From Microbacterium lushaniae (lineage in GTDB: Bacteria > Actinomycetota > Actinomycetes > Actinomycetales > Microbacteriaceae), in the NCBI RefSeq assembly GCF_008727775.1, contig NZ_CP044232.1, positions 496,001 through 560,000 of the forward strand: 64,000 nucleotides of DNA, given 5' to 3'. Shown in pieces: positions 8,093-23,151 of the stretch (positions within the stretch are counted from its first letter, which is position 1; each line of letters opens with the position of its first letter). The notes beneath the pieces were generated by a model. That model ran no database searches. It was not told where the DNA came from and was given only the letters and a program-made list of their open reading frames with translations. Made by a program: the position numbers and the translations under genes.

Positions 8093-8844
8093 GCGGGCGG
8101 CACGGAGCCGACGTGTCGGTGCACGGTCTGCGATTCCGCTACCCGGGGGACGACGGACGCGGACGGCCGGTGCTGGACGGCGTCGACTTCGATGTCGGTG
8201 CCGGCGAGCGCGTCGCCATCCTCGGGCCCAACGGGTCGGGCAAGACGACGCTCATGCTGCACCTGAACGGCATCCTCTCACCGGGCGAAGGCCGCGTGCT
8301 CGTCGGCGGCGTCGCGCTGGGGCCGCGCACCGTCCGCTCGATCCGGCGGCGCGTGGGGCTGGTCTTCCAAGACCCCGACGATCAGCTGTTCATGCCCACT
8401 GTCGGCGAGGACGTCGCGTTCGGCCCCGCCAACTACGGCGCCGACGGGCAGGCGCTCCAGGAGCGCACGCGGGCGGCGCTGGCGGCGGTGGGACTGGCGG
8501 ATGCGGCCGACCGCAACCCCCAGCGCCTCTCGCTCGGGCAGCGCCGCCGCGCGGCGATCGCGACGATCCTGTCGATGGACGTCGATGTCATCGTGCTGGA
8601 CGAACCCACGTCGAATCTGGATCCCACCGCGCGGCGGGAACTGTCGGCGACCCTCGCGCAGCTGCCCGTCACCCAGATCGTCGTGACGCACGATCTGCCG
8701 TACGCGCTCGAACTGTGCCCGCGCGCGCTGATCCTCGACGGCGGTCGCATCGTCGCCGACGGCCCGACGCGCGATCTGCTGTCGGACGGCGCCCTCATGG
8801 CCGCGCACGGACTGGAGCTGCCGTGGGGGTTCCGCCCGTCGTGA
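8089..8844 (+). CDS. cbiO: ECF transporter ATP-binding protein, CbiO type
   Basis: ATPase of the Co/Ni uptake system, 251 aa. Motifs in order: Walker A GPNGSGKTT (about residues 45-53), Q-loop VFQDPDDQLF, signature LSLGQRRRAA (Leu in place of the first Gly of LSGGQ, as often in CbiO), Walker B VIVLDEPTSNLD, and switch His in VVTHD. Only one ATPase gene is present, so a homodimer is expected. It is last in the operon and is followed by a 33-nt gap containing the promoter candidate of the next operon. Confidence 0.94.
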   Translation: MSGRHGADVSVHGLRFRYPGDDGRGRPVLDGVDFDVGAGERVAILGPNGSGKTTLMLHLNGILSPGEGRVLVGGVALGPRTVRSIRRRVGLVFQDPDDQLFMPTVGEDVAFGPANYGADGQALQERTRAALAAVGLADAADRNPQRLSLGQRRRAAIATILSMDVDVIVLDEPTSNLDPTARRELSATLAQLPVTQIVVTHDLPYALELCPRALILDGGRIVADGPTRDLLSDGALMAAHGLELPWGFRPS

Positions 8845-8864
8845 GAGGTGGCGGGCCGCGCCGG

Positions 8865-8870
8865 TAGCGT
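8865..8870 (+). promoter_or_regulatory. Candidate -10 box of a leaderless pxp promoter
   Basis: TAGCGT ends 7 nt before the pxpA ATG, so the transcript would start at or next to the start codon. GTGAGA (8841-8846) lies 18 nt upstream as a weak -35. There is no Shine-Dalgarno match before the ATG. The spacing is the same as for the genes starting at 498 (minus) and 21235. Confidence 0.5.
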
Positions 8871-8877
8871 GGTCGCC

Positions 8878-9633
8878 ATGCGCGCGATCGACCTCAACGC
8901 CGACCTGGGCGAGACCGTCGCGGGGGTGCCGACGGCCGACGACGAAGCGATGTTCGCCGTCGTCTCCAGCGCGAGCGTCGCGTGCGGCGGACATGCCGGG
9001 GATGCCGCATCCATGCGCGCCGCCGTCGCTCGCGCCGCCCGGTTCGGTGTCGCGGTGGGGGCGCACCCCTCCTACCCCGACCCGGTCGACTTCGGACGCG
9101 CGCCCCGGTCCCCGCAGCCTGCGCAGCTGCGCGCCGAGGTGGCCGCGCAGCTGGCGGCGCTGGCGGGCGCGGGGGCGGACGTGCGCTACGTCAAGCCGCA
9201 CGGCGCGCTGTACCATGCCGTCACCGTCGATTCCGCGCAGGCCGGCGCGGTCGCCGCCGCCGTGGCGGACCTGGCCGCGCGCGTGGGCCGCGCCGTGCCG
9301 GTGCTGGGACTGGGCGGCGAGATCGCGCGGGCGGCGGAGGCGGCGGGACTTCCGTTCGTCCGGGAGGCGTTCCTCGACCGCGCCTACACCGCCGACGGCG
9401 GCCTCCTCTCGCGCGGGGTCGCGGGGGCCGTGCTGCACGATCCGGACGCGGTGGCCGAACGCGCCGTGCGCCTCGTGCGCGAGCGGGTCGTCGTGGCCGT
9501 GGACGGCGCCCTGGTCGCCTCGGATGCCGTGTCGCTGTGCCTGCACGGCGACACCCCCGCGGCGGTGGCCATGGCCGGGGCGGTGCGGACGGCGCTGGAG
9601 GCCGAGGGCGTCGTGGTGCGCGCGCCGTGGTGA
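8878..9633 (+). CDS. pxpA: 5-oxoprolinase subunit A (LamB/YcsF family)
   Basis: Subunit of the ATP-dependent bacterial 5-oxoprolinase PxpABC, which opens the lactam ring of 5-oxo-L-proline to give glutamate. The 251-aa length matches the family. Conserved stretches are DLNADLGE at the N-terminus, ACGGHAGD near residue 40, GAHPSYPD near residue 61 and VKPHGALYH near residue 105. These Asp/His-rich loops line the putative metal site of the deacetylase-like barrel. It overlaps the B-C subunit gene by 4 nt (GTGA), which supports a stoichiometric complex. Confidence 0.94.
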   Translation: MRAIDLNADLGETVAGVPTADDEAMFAVVSSASVACGGHAGDAASMRAAVARAARFGVAVGAHPSYPDPVDFGRAPRSPQPAQLRAEVAAQLAALAGAGADVRYVKPHGALYHAVTVDSAQAGAVAAAVADLAARVGRAVPVLGLGGEIARAAEAAGLPFVREAFLDRAYTADGGLLSRGVAGAVLHDPDAVAERAVRLVRERVVVAVDGALVASDAVSLCLHGDTPAAVAMAGAVRTALEAEGVVVRAPW

Positions 9634-11192
9634 GTTTCCAGCTGCGTCCGATGGGGGAGCGCGCGGTGCTGGCCGAGGTCGGATCGCTCCCGGAGGTGCT
9701 GACGCTCTCGGCTGCGCTCGCCGCATCCCGGCCCCACGGGGTCGTCGATGTCGTGCCGGCGGCCACGACCGTCCTCGTGGCATTCGACCCCGCCGTCATC
9801 GCCGGCTCGGTCGTGCGCGCGTGGATCCGCTCGGCGGGCGCGGATGCGGCGGCGGCGGCCCGCCCGGCGGGGCCGGTCGTGGAGGTGCCGATCCGGTACG
9901 ACGGGCCCGATCTGGCCGGCACCGCCGAGCTGCTCGGCATCGGGGCGGCCGAGCTCGTCGCACGGCACCGCGCGGCGGAGTGGACGGTGGCGTTCTCCGG
10001 CTTCGCACCCGGGTTCGGGTATCTGGTGAGCGCGCAGTGGACCTTCGACGTGCCGCGGCTGGCGTCGCCGCGCACGCGCGTGCCGGCCGGGGCCGTCGGG
10101 GTGGCGGGGGCGTTCTCCGGCGCGTACCCGCGTGAGACGCCCGGCGGGTGGCGGCTCATCGGGACGACGGACGCGCCGCTGTTCGACGCATCCGCCGACG
10201 CGCCCGTCCTGCTGCCGCCGGGCGCGCGCGTGCGTTTCGTCCCCGCGGGTGAGGCATCACTTCCCGTCCGAGACACCCCGCGACGCCGGGTGTCTCAGGC
10301 GGAAAGTGGTGTCTCCGCGGAGGGCGGGCTGCGCGTCGTCGAGCCGGGCCTGCTCGCCACCGTGCAGGACCTCGGCCGGCCCGGGCGCGCGGGGCTGGGG
10401 ATCGCCCGCTCCGGCGCGCTGGATCGGGCGGCGCTGCGCCGCGCGAACCGTCTCGTGGGCAATCCCGAGGGCGCGGCCGGGGTCGAGATCACGATGGGCG
10501 GCTTCCGTGCCGTCGCCGCGCGGGACGGATGGATGGCGCTGGCCGGCGCGACCGGCCCGATCACGATCGACGGGCGCCCCGTCGACGCGCACACCGCCGC
10601 GGCGTGGCCGGCCGGCACCGAGCTGCACGTCGACCGCTTCGCCCACGGCGCGCGCGCCTACCTCGCCGTGCGCGGCGGCATCGAGTCGGCGCCCGTGGCC
10701 GGCTCCCGCGCCACCGACGTCCTGGCCGGGATCGGCCCCGCTCCGTTGCGCTCGGGCGACGTGCTCCCGGTCGGGCCCGCGCCGTCCACGCCGGTCCCCG
10801 CCGCCGACCTCGCCCCGTGGGGCTCCGGCTCCGACGAGCGGATCGAGGTCGAGCTCGCGCCGGGCCCCCGCGCCGACTGGTTCGCCGCATCCGCCCACCG
10901 CGCCCTCTTCGAGGAGGAGTGGACGGTCTCCGCGGCCGCCGACCGGGTCGGGATGCGGCTGGACGGGCCCGAGCTCGAGCGGGTCCGTCAGGGAGAGCTG
11001 CCCAGCGAGGGGATGGTCGCGGGCGCACTGCAGGTGCCGCCGTCCGGGCGCCCCACGATCCTGCTGGCCGACGGCCCCGTCACCGGCGGCTACCCCGTCA
11101 TCGCCGTGGCGACCGAGGCGGCGCTGGACGTCCTCGCGCAGGCCAGACCCGGCACGCGCGTGCGCTTCCGGCACGCCCGGCCGCTGCCCTGA
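9630..11192 (+). CDS. 5-oxoprolinase subunits B and C fused (PxpB-PxpC)
   Basis: 520-aa fusion of the two carboxyltransferase-like subunits that act with PxpA. Residues 1-207 are PxpB (KipI-like), with EWTVAFSGFAPGFGYL near residues 117-132. Residues from about 231 are PxpC (KipA-like), beginning GLRVVEPGLLATVQDLGRPG and containing LPSEGMVAGALQVPPSG near residue 458. Residues 208-230, the linker, are encoded by a 68-nt palindromic element (10251-10318) that has a homologous copy at 63623-63690. Insertion of this element may have joined two formerly adjacent genes. The GTG start overlaps the pxpA stop. Confidence 0.92.
   Translation: MSFQLRPMGERAVLAEVGSLPEVLTLSAALAASRPHGVVDVVPAATTVLVAFDPAVIAGSVVRAWIRSAGADAAAAARPAGPVVEVPIRYDGPDLAGTAELLGIGAAELVARHRAAEWTVAFSGFAPGFGYLVSAQWTFDVPRLASPRTRVPAGAVGVAGAFSGAYPRETPGGWRLIGTTDAPLFDASADAPVLLPPGARVRFVPAGEASLPVRDTPRRRVSQAESGVSAEGGLRVVEPGLLATVQDLGRPGRAGLGIARSGALDRAALRRANRLVGNPEGAAGVEITMGGFRAVAARDGWMALAGATGPITIDGRPVDAHTAAAWPAGTELHVDRFAHGARAYLAVRGGIESAPVAGSRATDVLAGIGPAPLRSGDVLPVGPAPSTPVPAADLAPWGSGSDERIEVELAPGPRADWFAASAHRALFEEEWTVSAAADRVGMRLDGPELERVRQGELPSEGMVAGALQVPPSGRPTILLADGPVTGGYPVIAVATEAALDVLAQARPGTRVRFRHARPLP
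10251..10318. repeat. Nested palindromic element A, inside the pxpB-pxpC fusion
   Basis: Outer arms 10251-10266 and 10300-10315 pair at 13 of 16 positions plus two wobbles. Inner arms GAGACACCC (10270-10278) and GGGTGTCTC (10288-10296) pair perfectly around a 9-nt loop. An ungapped comparison with element B (63623-63690) gives 50 identical bases of 68. Both are 68 nt long. The element is read through in frame as the linker between the two subunits. Confidence 0.8.
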
Positions 11193-11249
11193 CCGCGCCG
11201 GAGAGGTCGCCGTTATACCGCACGTGACGGAACGCGTCAAGAATGCCGC

Positions 11250-11278
11250 TGGACACGGCGCGTCATCCGTCGTATAGT
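11250..11278 (+). promoter_or_regulatory. rpoBC promoter
   Basis: TGGACA (11250-11255), a 17-nt spacer and TATAGT (11273-11278) match the vegetative sigma consensus at 5 of 6 positions in each box. The start of transcription should be near 11285, leaving a leader of about 158 nt before rpoB. I see no convincing terminator in the leader. The 57 nt between the pxp stop and the -35 box hold nothing recognisable. Confidence 0.85.
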
Positions 11279-11442
11279 TGCTGTTTGCGCTCCCCTTTCC
11301 CCTGCCCTCATATGGTGGTCGGCTGTTCCTGCGCGTCCCCGCTCTCGCGGTGTGCGACGCGTCAGGTTTCGGGGCCGGGAGCACTCCACCCTGACGACAA
11401 GGAAATCACGAGCCCTCACCCGGCTCTGCGGAGGTTATTCCC

Positions 11443-14939
<3,497 letters not shown>

Positions 14940-14980
14940 TCCGGCCAGGCAACGAACAGAATTCCGACACAGGAGAAGTA

Positions 14981-18856
<3,876 letters not shown>

Positions 18857-18862
18857 TCGCCT

Positions 18863-18907
18863 CGAAGGCCCCGGTCCCTGCGCATGCCGCAGGGGCCGGG
18901 GCCTTCG
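18863..18907 (+). terminator. rpoBC terminator
   Basis: A 20-bp stem (18863-18882 with 18888-18907, one T-G pair) and a 5-nt loop begin 6 nt after the rpoC stop codon. No T-run follows, as is common for high-GC actinobacterial terminators. Confidence 0.85.
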
Positions 18908-18973
18908 TCGTCCCTGGCGTGGCATGGCGCCTCGCGGCTCCCGAGCGCTTACCGTGGCCGGGGAGGGGATGAC

Positions 18974-19597
18974 ATGGCTCGGGTGAGCGGGCGCAGCCTG
19001 TGGGTCGCATGGCCGGCCGGTGTGCTGTGTGCGGCGGTGGTCGCGGCGCTGCTGTGGCTGGCCGCCCCCGGCGTCCCCGCCGCCATCGACATGATCGGGG
19101 CCACGCTGCGCGGCGCCACCTCCACCCCTGCCGCCGACGGCACGGGGGATGCCGCCACCGAGGCGGCGCCGGCGACCGACTGCCGCGACCTGTATCCCGA
19201 CCGCCTGTGGGCCGAGCTCACCTGGACGCCCGACGTGCTGCTGTCGCAGAACGCCGATCCGCCCGCCACCGCGTCGGCGCTGGCGACGGCGCTGGCCCCG
19301 GCGGTGCGCTTCACGTGCACATGGCGCACCGGCGACGGCCGGTCGGTGTCCACGACCGTGGCCACCGTGCCGGCCGACACCGCTCCCGTCGCCCACGCCG
19401 CGCTTTCCGCAGAGGGCTTCGAGTGCACCCTCGAGGACGGCGCCGCCCGCTGCGAGCGCACGCGCGGAAAGGTCATGGAGGTGCATGACCTGCGCGGCGA
19501 CGTGTGGCTGTCCACGGTGGCGGACGACTGGCTCCCCGAGGAGTACAGCAGCCAGGTCGCGTCCCGCGTCTTCCCGTCCCCGCCCGACGGGGGGTGA
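18974..19597 (+). CDS. Hypothetical membrane-anchored secreted protein
   Basis: 207-aa protein that I do not recognise. One hydrophobic segment (residues about 10-32) acts as signal anchor. An Ala/Thr-rich linker leads to a C-terminal domain outside the cell with four cysteines in the contexts TDCRD, FTCTW, FECTL and ARCER, enough for two disulfides. GGGGAGGGG lies just upstream of the ATG, and a TACCGT -10 box (18950-18955) would give a leader of about 12 nt. It is independent of rpoBC, from which it is separated by the terminator. Confidence 0.75.
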   Translation: MARVSGRSLWVAWPAGVLCAAVVAALLWLAAPGVPAAIDMIGATLRGATSTPAADGTGDAATEAAPATDCRDLYPDRLWAELTWTPDVLLSQNADPPATASALATALAPAVRFTCTWRTGDGRSVSTTVATVPADTAPVAHAALSAEGFECTLEDGAARCERTRGKVMEVHDLRGDVWLSTVADDWLPEEYSSQVASRVFPSPPDGG

Positions 19598-19720
19598 GGG
19601 CGGATCGCGCCCGACATAGCCATCCGACATCGACACACGACGGCACGCCTCCCGAACCACGCGGGGCGCGCGCGTTACCCTCGCACAGCGGGGATCCACC
19701 CCGCGTGAGGAGTGCTGGCG

Positions 19721-20707
19721 ATGAGTGACCCCAGATCGTCGTACGGCGACCCGGTCGACGAGCCGACGGACGCCGAGCGCGACGCCGACGTGGTCGGCCG
19801 CGCACGGGAGGGGCTCGCCGAGGCGGAAGCCGCGCGTGCAGACCTTCCGGCCGAGCCGGCCGATTCCCCCGAGTCCACCGAGCGTCCGGCCGACGCGACC
19901 GAGACCGTCGTCGTCGAAGAGACCGTGGTCGTCCACGAGCGCGTCGACGACGAACCCGACGACGACCGCTGGGCGATGTACGCCGCCTCCGGCGACGCGC
20001 CCACGCGCGCCGACGACATCCCCGTGGAGGATGCCCGCCGCGCCGACGCGCGCGACGATGACACCCCGACGGTGGTCGCCTCGCCCGTCGTGACCCCGAG
20101 CGAGCCGGTCTCCCAGCCCGCCTCGGCGTACCCCGGCGCGCAGCCGATCTTCGTGCAGGCGCCCGAGGCCCCCCGGCCGCGCGGGAACCGAGGAGCTGCC
20201 GGCGCCATCGGGCTGCTCGCAGCGCTCGTCTTCGGCGTGCTCTATCTGGCCGCAGCCCTCGGACTGGGCCTGCTCAACGGACTCCTCGAGGTGTCCGAGG
20301 TACCCGAGTTCGCGCTGGCGGCGCTGACGACGTGGACGCTGTGGGTGCCGGTCGTGGTCTTCTTCCTGGCGTTCTGGCTGCTGGGCGCGGTCATCAACCG
20401 CGGCCGGTGGGGCCACTGGGTGGTGTGGGGCCTGCTCGTCGGTTTCGCCGCCTACGCCGGCCACGTGCTCGGTGCGCTCTTCGAGGCGCCCTTCTGGATG
20501 CTGACGGAACGTCAGGGTGCGGAACTGGTCGAGGCCGAGGTGCTCACGCCACTGGCGATCGTGGCGTTCGTCCTCGGACGCGAACTGACGATCTGGTTCG
20601 GCGCGTGGGTCGCCGCGCGCGGGCGGCGGGTCACCGAGCTCAACGCCGAAGCACAGCGCGAGTACGAGCGCACCCTCGAGGCCGGCCCGCAGCTGCACCG
20701 CGTCTGA
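19721..20707 (+). CDS. Hypothetical membrane protein with acidic disordered N-terminus
   Basis: 328 aa. Residues 1-155 are rich in Asp, Glu, Pro, Ala and Thr and look disordered (repeated short runs such as DEPTDAERDAD and ETVVVEETVVV). Four membrane helices follow (residues about 158-185, 196-224, 230-255, 275-298), and a basic tail ends the chain. I do not recognise the family. The ATG at 19721 is preceded by GAGGAG at 19707-19712; the in-frame GTG at 19712 overlaps that ribosome binding site and is less likely. It is followed after 2 nt by another small membrane-protein gene, so the two probably act together. Confidence 0.75.
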   Translation: MSDPRSSYGDPVDEPTDAERDADVVGRAREGLAEAEAARADLPAEPADSPESTERPADATETVVVEETVVVHERVDDEPDDDRWAMYAASGDAPTRADDIPVEDARRADARDDDTPTVVASPVVTPSEPVSQPASAYPGAQPIFVQAPEAPRPRGNRGAAGAIGLLAALVFGVLYLAAALGLGLLNGLLEVSEVPEFALAALTTWTLWVPVVVFFLAFWLLGAVINRGRWGHWVVWGLLVGFAAYAGHVLGALFEAPFWMLTERQGAELVEAEVLTPLAIVAFVLGRELTIWFGAWVAARGRRVTELNAEAQREYERTLEAGPQLHRV

Positions 20708-20709
20708 GG

Positions 20710-21198
20710 ATGTCGCGCGACGCCGGTTCGCGCGGGGGGCCGGTGGCCCCTGCCGTCGCGCTGGCGTTCGCCGTCGTCGGTTTCGTCGCGCTGGCGATCG
20801 CGGGCCTGGGTCTGACGAGCCTCATCCTCGATGCCGACGTCATCCCGACGCCGGGCCTCGGCCAGATTGCCGGCGCGATCGGGATGCTGCTGGCCACGGG
20901 TGGATTCGCGGCGGCGCTGTGGTTCGGCCTGCGGGCGGAGCATCCGACATTCTGGACGGCGCTGGGCACCGCCGTGTGCGCGTACCTGGGCGAGATCGTC
21001 GGCGTCGCCTTCGGCGCCGTGATCAGCGGCAGCGGCCCGGCGGCGGGGTTCGCCGCGGCCGGCGGCGTGGCGATCGGCTGGCCGGGCGCGGTGATCGCAG
21101 GGGCGGGGCTGGTCGCCGGATGGGGCGGCATCGCCCTGGTGCGCACCCGCGCCGGTCGCCCGCGCTGGCCGTGGGAGCGCGACGAGGACGAGCGATGA
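20710..21198 (+). CDS. Hypothetical four-helix membrane protein
   Basis: 162-aa hydrophobic protein with four predicted membrane segments (residues about 12-38, 46-68, 78-102, 112-140) and a short charged C-terminus (RPRWPWERDEDER). Family not recognised. The ATG sits 2 nt after the stop of the preceding membrane-protein gene with only a weak ribosome binding site, so coupled translation is likely. Confidence 0.7.
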   Translation: MSRDAGSRGGPVAPAVALAFAVVGFVALAIAGLGLTSLILDADVIPTPGLGQIAGAIGMLLATGGFAAALWFGLRAEHPTFWTALGTAVCAYLGEIVGVAFGAVISGSGPAAGFAAAGGVAIGWPGAVIAGAGLVAGWGGIALVRTRAGRPRWPWERDEDER

Positions 21199-21222
21199 CG
21201 CCGCATCCGGCACCTGGCGCAC

Positions 21223-21228
21223 TAGCGT
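21223..21228 (+). promoter_or_regulatory. Candidate -10 box of a leaderless promoter
   Basis: TAGCGT ends 6 nt before the GTG start at 21235, with no ribosome binding site between. It is the third occurrence of this arrangement in the window. Confidence 0.45.
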
Positions 21229-21234
21229 AAGAGC

Positions 21235-21897
21235 GTGGAGCGCTCCCTCGAGACGCAGGTGAGCCAGGCCGTGGACGTCTGGCTGCGCTGGCTGCCGCGC
21301 TGGGAGCCGGCGACGCACCGCGGGAGGGTGGCGCCGTGCCGGCGCTGCTTCGGCTCGCCCCTGCTGTCGGCGGCGGGACTGGGCGCCGACGTGCCGCACG
21401 GCGTGCAGCACGGGCTGTCCACGCGCGTGAAGGCGATCGTCGACGCCGCCGTCGCGGACTACACCGCCCGCAACCTCCCGATGCTGCAGGCCGAGCTCGA
21501 ACAGCAGGCCGCCCGCAACCGCGCGCGGACCTATCGCCCCGCCGAAGGCCTCGAGCCCGAGTTCGAGGGGCTCCCGCTGGATCCCGATCCCGTGCCGGGT
21601 GCGCCGTTCCTCTTCACGGTGTCGGGCCTGGCCGCCGAGGAGGAGGCCGCGATCCCCGCCCTGCCGCCCCTGACCGATGAGGCCAAGGCGGCGCTGCGGC
21701 AGGAGGTGGGCCTGGCCGACGACTACGCCAACATGATCGGCCGGGAAGTGTGCGCCATCCTCCTGCATCACCGCCTGCGCATCCAGGCGGCCGTCTCGGA
21801 GTTCGTCGAACCGCAGATCGCCGCGATGCTGGAGGAGCTCACCCGTTCGCTGGACTCCCCGTTCGATCCCCACGACCCCGGGCCGCCGGCTCCCTGA
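21235..21897 (+). CDS. Hypothetical protein with CxxC motif
   Basis: 220-aa soluble protein of unknown function. The N-terminal region holds a CRRC pair (residues about 35-38) inside RVAPCRRCFGSPLLS, which could bind metal or be redox active. The rest is rich in Ala, Glu and Leu and likely helical, with no catalytic motif that I recognise. The GTG start is supported by the TAGCGT box just upstream. It precedes the kinase operon but is separated from it by 120 nt. Confidence 0.65.
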   Translation: MERSLETQVSQAVDVWLRWLPRWEPATHRGRVAPCRRCFGSPLLSAAGLGADVPHGVQHGLSTRVKAIVDAAVADYTARNLPMLQAELEQQAARNRARTYRPAEGLEPEFEGLPLDPDPVPGAPFLFTVSGLAAEEEAAIPALPPLTDEAKAALRQEVGLADDYANMIGREVCAILLHHRLRIQAAVSEFVEPQIAAMLEELTRSLDSPFDPHDPGPPAP

Positions 21898-22017
21898 GCC
21901 GCCCGCAGGGCCCGGGCCCCGCGGTGGGGGTGCCGCGGATTTGTTAGCATGACCGAGCCTGACAACAGGCGCGTCGATGTGTGACGCCAGGGGAGTTCCG
22001 ACCGGGGGAGGGCGGGT

Positions 22018-23151
22018 TTGCCGACACGCCTGCCCGCCGCGCCTCCGATCCTCCCGGGCCTGACCTACACCCGCCCGCTCGGATCCGGGGGATTCGCCGA
22101 CGTCTTCCTGTACGAGCAGGACATGCCGCGCCGAAGCGTCGCGGTCAAAGTGCTCCCCAGTGACGTGCGCGACCCCGACCTGCTGCGCATGTTCAACGCC
22201 GAGGCCGACGTCCTCGCGCAGCTGTCGGCGCATCCCTCGATCGTGACGGTGTACCAGGCCGGCATCTCCGCCGACGGACGCCCCTACATCGTCATGGAGT
22301 ACTGCCCGGGGTCTCTCGCGCAGCGGTACCGCGTCGAGCGCATCCCCGTGCCCGAGGTGCTGGCGATCGGGGTGAAGATGGCCAGCGCCCTGGAGACCGC
22401 CCACCGCGCGGGCCTCGTGCACCGGGACGTCAAGCCCAGCAACATCCTCATCACGACCTTCGGCGCCCCGGTGCTGGCCGACTTCGGCATCGCGTCGGCC
22501 CTGGCCCGCCAGACCGCCGACGAAGTGCTCGCGATGAGCGTGCCGTGGAGCGCGCCGGAGGTCGTCGCCGAGCAGACCGCCGGCACCGTTCCCAGCGAAG
22601 TGTGGAGCCTGGGCGCCACGATCTACTCGCTCCTGGCCGGTCACAGCCCCTTCGAGCGGCTCGAGCGCGGTCAGAACACACGCGAGCAGCTGCGCCGGCG
22701 GATCGCGCGCGCGAGCTACACCGAGATCGCGCGCGCGGACGTGCCGCCGTCGCTGCAGACGCTCCTGGCACGCACGATGAGCCGCGACGCGCGGGACCGC
22801 TTCGCCAGCGCGCTGGAGGTCGGGCAGGCCGTGCGCACCGTGCAGGCCGAGCTGGGCCTGCCGGTCACGCCGCTGGAGGTGGCGGCGGACGAGTGGGCTC
22901 CGGGGGTGCGTTCGGTGGACTTCTCCGACTCGTCGGTGCGCGGCCCGGTGCGCAGCTCGGTCGAGCACAGCGGGCGGCGGAAGTCGCGCACGTCCTCCGG
23001 CATGGCAGGCCTCGCGCGGGACGAGGACACCGAGATCTCCTCCCCGGAGCGGCGCACCCGCACGGCGGTGCCGTGGCTGCTCGGCGCCGCGGCCCTCATC
23101 GCGGGGGGCGCCGTCGCCGTCACGGCCCTGTTCGCCACTGGGATCCTCTGA
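22018..23151 (+). CDS. Membrane-anchored Ser/Thr protein kinase (Hanks type)
   Basis: 377-aa kinase, first gene of the envelope-signalling operon. Motifs: Gly-rich loop GSGGFADV (about 20-27), catalytic Lys in VAVKVLP, HRDVKPSN (about 137-144), DFG near 156, and APE in the activation segment. The catalytic set is complete, so it should be active. Unlike PknB-type kinases it has no PASTA repeats. The single membrane helix (WLLGAAALIAGGAVAVTALF) is at the extreme C-terminus with only a few residues beyond, so any external sensing must use a partner, probably the Ig-like protein encoded next (TGATG overlap). The TTG start follows GGGGGAGGG. Confidence 0.92.
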   Translation: MPTRLPAAPPILPGLTYTRPLGSGGFADVFLYEQDMPRRSVAVKVLPSDVRDPDLLRMFNAEADVLAQLSAHPSIVTVYQAGISADGRPYIVMEYCPGSLAQRYRVERIPVPEVLAIGVKMASALETAHRAGLVHRDVKPSNILITTFGAPVLADFGIASALARQTADEVLAMSVPWSAPEVVAEQTAGTVPSEVWSLGATIYSLLAGHSPFERLERGQNTREQLRRRIARASYTEIARADVPPSLQTLLARTMSRDARDRFASALEVGQAVRTVQAELGLPVTPLEVAADEWAPGVRSVDFSDSSVRGPVRSSVEHSGRRKSRTSSGMAGLARDEDTEISSPERRTRTAVPWLLGAAALIAGGAVAVTALFATGIL

